This document shows, piece after piece, positions 5,076 to 6,511 of a DNA stretch of 6,511 nt. A model generated the notes under the pieces. The model was not told the origin of the DNA. It did no database searches and saw only the letters and a program-made list of their open reading frames with translations. The first letter of the stretch is position 1, and every line of letters begins with the position of its first letter. A program made the translations under genes and the position numbers. The stretch covers positions 1 through 6,511 of the forward strand of contig BQJX01000166.1 of assembly GCA_021604925.1 (NCBI GenBank), read 5' to 3'. This DNA comes from Gemmatimonadota bacterium. Lineage in GTDB: Bacteria; ARS69.

Positions 5076-6511
5076 GTGTTTCGATCCGCTCCGATGATCG
5101 TCCTCTTCGCGGTGGGGTGGGTCCTTGGGCTCGCGTCCGCCTCGTTCGGGCAGGTAACCGCGGCCGACCATCTGCTCCTGACCGAGTTCGCGGTCACTCC
5201 GACCGATGGTGAGTTCTTCGAGATCTACAATCCCACGCCGAGCGTGATCGACCTGACCAACTACTACGTCAGCGATTTCGTGTTCGCCGGGGACCCCGCC
5301 CAGAACTACTGGCGGATCACCGACGGCGCGCTGGTGCCGTCCGGCGGATTCGCCACGGACTTCTGCGCGCGCTTCCCGGAGGGCGCCACGATCGCGCCCG
5401 GACAGAGCATCGTGATCTGCCTCAAGGACAACTTCGCGTTCGAGGACACCTGGGGCGCCCCGGCCGACTACGAGATGGTGCAGGACGGACTCGGCGACGG
5501 TGTGCCCAGCATGGTCGACCCGGGGCCGGAGACGGTGGGCGTTCCGCTGATCCAGGGCGACGCCGGACTGTCGAACAGTCGCGAGGTGATCGTCCTCTTC
5601 TTCTGGGACGGCGAGTCGGACCTCGTGAAGGACGTGGACATCGTGCAGTGGAGCAACGCGGGCCCCGACTTCGTGACGGTGTCGCCCAACAAGTCCGGCG
5701 TTCGTATCGACGGGCCGGATGCGGACACGATCGAAAGCACGTATCAGCTGGACACGACGCCGGCGGCCCAGAGCCTCGCCGCGAACGGACAGCACCTGTT
5801 CGGGCGCACGGTCACCCGCACGGACTACCGCGAAGGCACCGAAACGCGGACGGCGGGCAACGGAATCACCGGTCACAACGAGACCAGCGAGAACTACGCC
5901 GCCACGTGGCTGATGGACACGCAACCGTCGATCGGTTCGCCCGGCGACTACGGTCCGCCGGCGCTGTTGCGCGGAACCGCCGAAGCCGTGGATCGCGTGG
6001 ACCTGTTCTTCTCCCGCGATCTGGATCCCGCCACGGCGGAAGACCAGGGGAACTACAGTGCGCTGGCGATTCTCACGCCCGGCGGCGCGGTGACGCAGTT
6101 TCCCGTGGCCGTGCGGGAAGCGGTGCTCCAGGACGACCGCCGCACCGTGCGCCTGACGACCTCGGATCTGAGCCCGCAGGTGCTGTACCGGATCTCGGTG
6201 AAGAAGCTGCGCTCCGAGAATCTCCAGGACGAAGTGGTGCAGGGAACGGAGACGCTGGTCTACGGCTACAACCCGTCGCGCCAACTCGTTCTCGACGTTC
6301 CGCCGCGCCCGTTCGTTCCGCATCTCGACGGGGCGATGGAGATCCGCTACCTCGCGCCGCAGGGCGAGCCCATCCTCCTGCGCGTCTTCGACAACCGCGG
6401 GCGCGAGTTGTTCGTGCTGGCCGATGAGGTTTCGCCGGCCGGCGGCCAGCGCACGTTGAGCTGGAACGGACGCGATCATCTCCGCCAGCGACTTCCCGCG
6501 GGCATGTACTA
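5076..6511 (+). CDS. Secreted lamin-tail domain protein with Ig-like and FlgD-like domains, 3' end cut
   Basis: No specific function is recognised; domain style indicates an exported or cell-surface structural or binding protein. The 478 visible residues start with a signal peptide: MFRSAPMIVL, then a hydrophobic core to about residue 22, with an A-S-A cleavage motif at 20-22. A lamin-tail-like domain follows (about 33-195): LLLTEFAVTP (33-42) and EFFEIYNPT (46-54), the usual opening of these domains, then APGQSIVIC (107-115) and DVDIVQWSN (186-194). Two cysteines (C97, C115) could form a disulfide. Residues about 295-395 resemble an SbsA/Big_5 Ig-like domain (VDRVDLFFSRDLDP at 305-318, LYRISVKKLRS at 370-380). 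The end, LLRVFDNRGRELFVL (434-448) and LSWNGRDHLRQRLPAGMY (461-478), matches the FlgD-type Ig fold common at C termini of secreted proteins in FCB-group bacteria; the protein probably ends soon after the edge. GTG 5076 is preferred over ATG 5094 because of the ribosome site and signal peptide charge. It is probably transcribed separately from the upstream operon. Confidence 0.85.
   Translation, partial: MFRSAPMIVLFAVGWVLGLASASFGQVTAADHLLLTEFAVTPTDGEFFEIYNPTPSVIDLTNYYVSDFVFAGDPAQNYWRITDGALVPSGGFATDFCARFPEGATIAPGQSIVICLKDNFAFEDTWGAPADYEMVQDGLGDGVPSMVDPGPETVGVPLIQGDAGLSNSREVIVLFFWDGESDLVKDVDIVQWSNAGPDFVTVSPNKSGVRIDGPDADTIESTYQLDTTPAAQSLAANGQHLFGRTVTRTDYREGTETRTAGNGITGHNETSENYAATWLMDTQPSIGSPGDYGPPALLRGTAEAVDRVDLFFSRDLDPATAEDQGNYSALAILTPGGAVTQFPVAVREAVLQDDRRTVRLTTSDLSPQVLYRISVKKLRSENLQDEVVQGTETLVYGYNPSRQLVLDVPPRPFVPHLDGAMEIRYLAPQGEPILLRVFDNRGRELFVLADEVSPAGGQRTLSWNGRDHLRQRLPAGMY

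Noticed and set aside
3518..5197. 559-codon minus-strand open frame opposite the binding protein
   Set aside because: It spans a real gene and an intergenic gap, with low-complexity R/H/L-rich translation and no recognisable motif; the plus-strand protein has clear family motifs.
5049..6479. 476-codon minus-strand open frame opposite the lamin-tail protein
   Set aside because: Composition is typical of an antisense shadow, while the plus strand gives a signal peptide and recognisable domains.

Overview
The window is a 6.5 kb piece of a GC-rich bacterial chromosome. It holds five genes, two of them cut by the window edges. Three reading frames start with GTG. A cleaved lamin-tail protein ending in a FlgD-like immunoglobulin fold, together with high GC and Gram-negative style exported proteins, points to an FCB-group or related candidate phylum such as Eisenbacteria or Krumholzibacteria. 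That placement is an inference from domain style, not a phylogeny.

Left region, minus strand (1-1587): the first 529 codons of a translation elongation factor G. All five GTPase motifs and domains II and III are present, and the window edge falls early in domain IV. It is not preceded by rpsG/rpsL, so it appears to lie outside the usual str operon. Its domain IV entry lacks the usual glycine-rich loop, which suggests a divergent paralogue.

Middle region, plus strand (1687-4870): a divergently transcribed ABC sugar-type importer operon. A near-consensus sigma-70 type promoter (TTGACA, 17 bp spacer, TATGCT) drives a MalF/UgpA-type permease, a MalG/UgpE-type permease and a lipoprotein solute-binding protein of the UgpB/MalE-like family. 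The genes are tightly coupled: an 8 bp overlap, then a 2 bp gap. The binding protein captures a solute outside the inner membrane and passes it to the permease pair. No ATPase gene is present in the window, so energy probably comes from a MalK/UgpC/MsmX-like ATPase encoded elsewhere. The substrate cannot be read from the sequence; a sugar, oligosaccharide or glycerol-phosphate-type solute is likely.

Right region (4871-6511): a 205 bp intergenic stretch has tandem hairpins (possible transcription end), a candidate promoter and a further hairpin. After it comes a secreted multidomain protein with a signal peptide, a lamin-tail domain, an SbsA/Big_5-like Ig domain and a FlgD-like C-terminal domain, cut at the right edge. 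It is probably a separate transcription unit.

I see no RNA genes, insertion sequences, CRISPR arrays or attachment sites. Apart from the unusual EF-G and the secreted lamin-tail protein, the window looks like ordinary core and transport gene content, and I do not see strong evidence for a new defence or mobile system.
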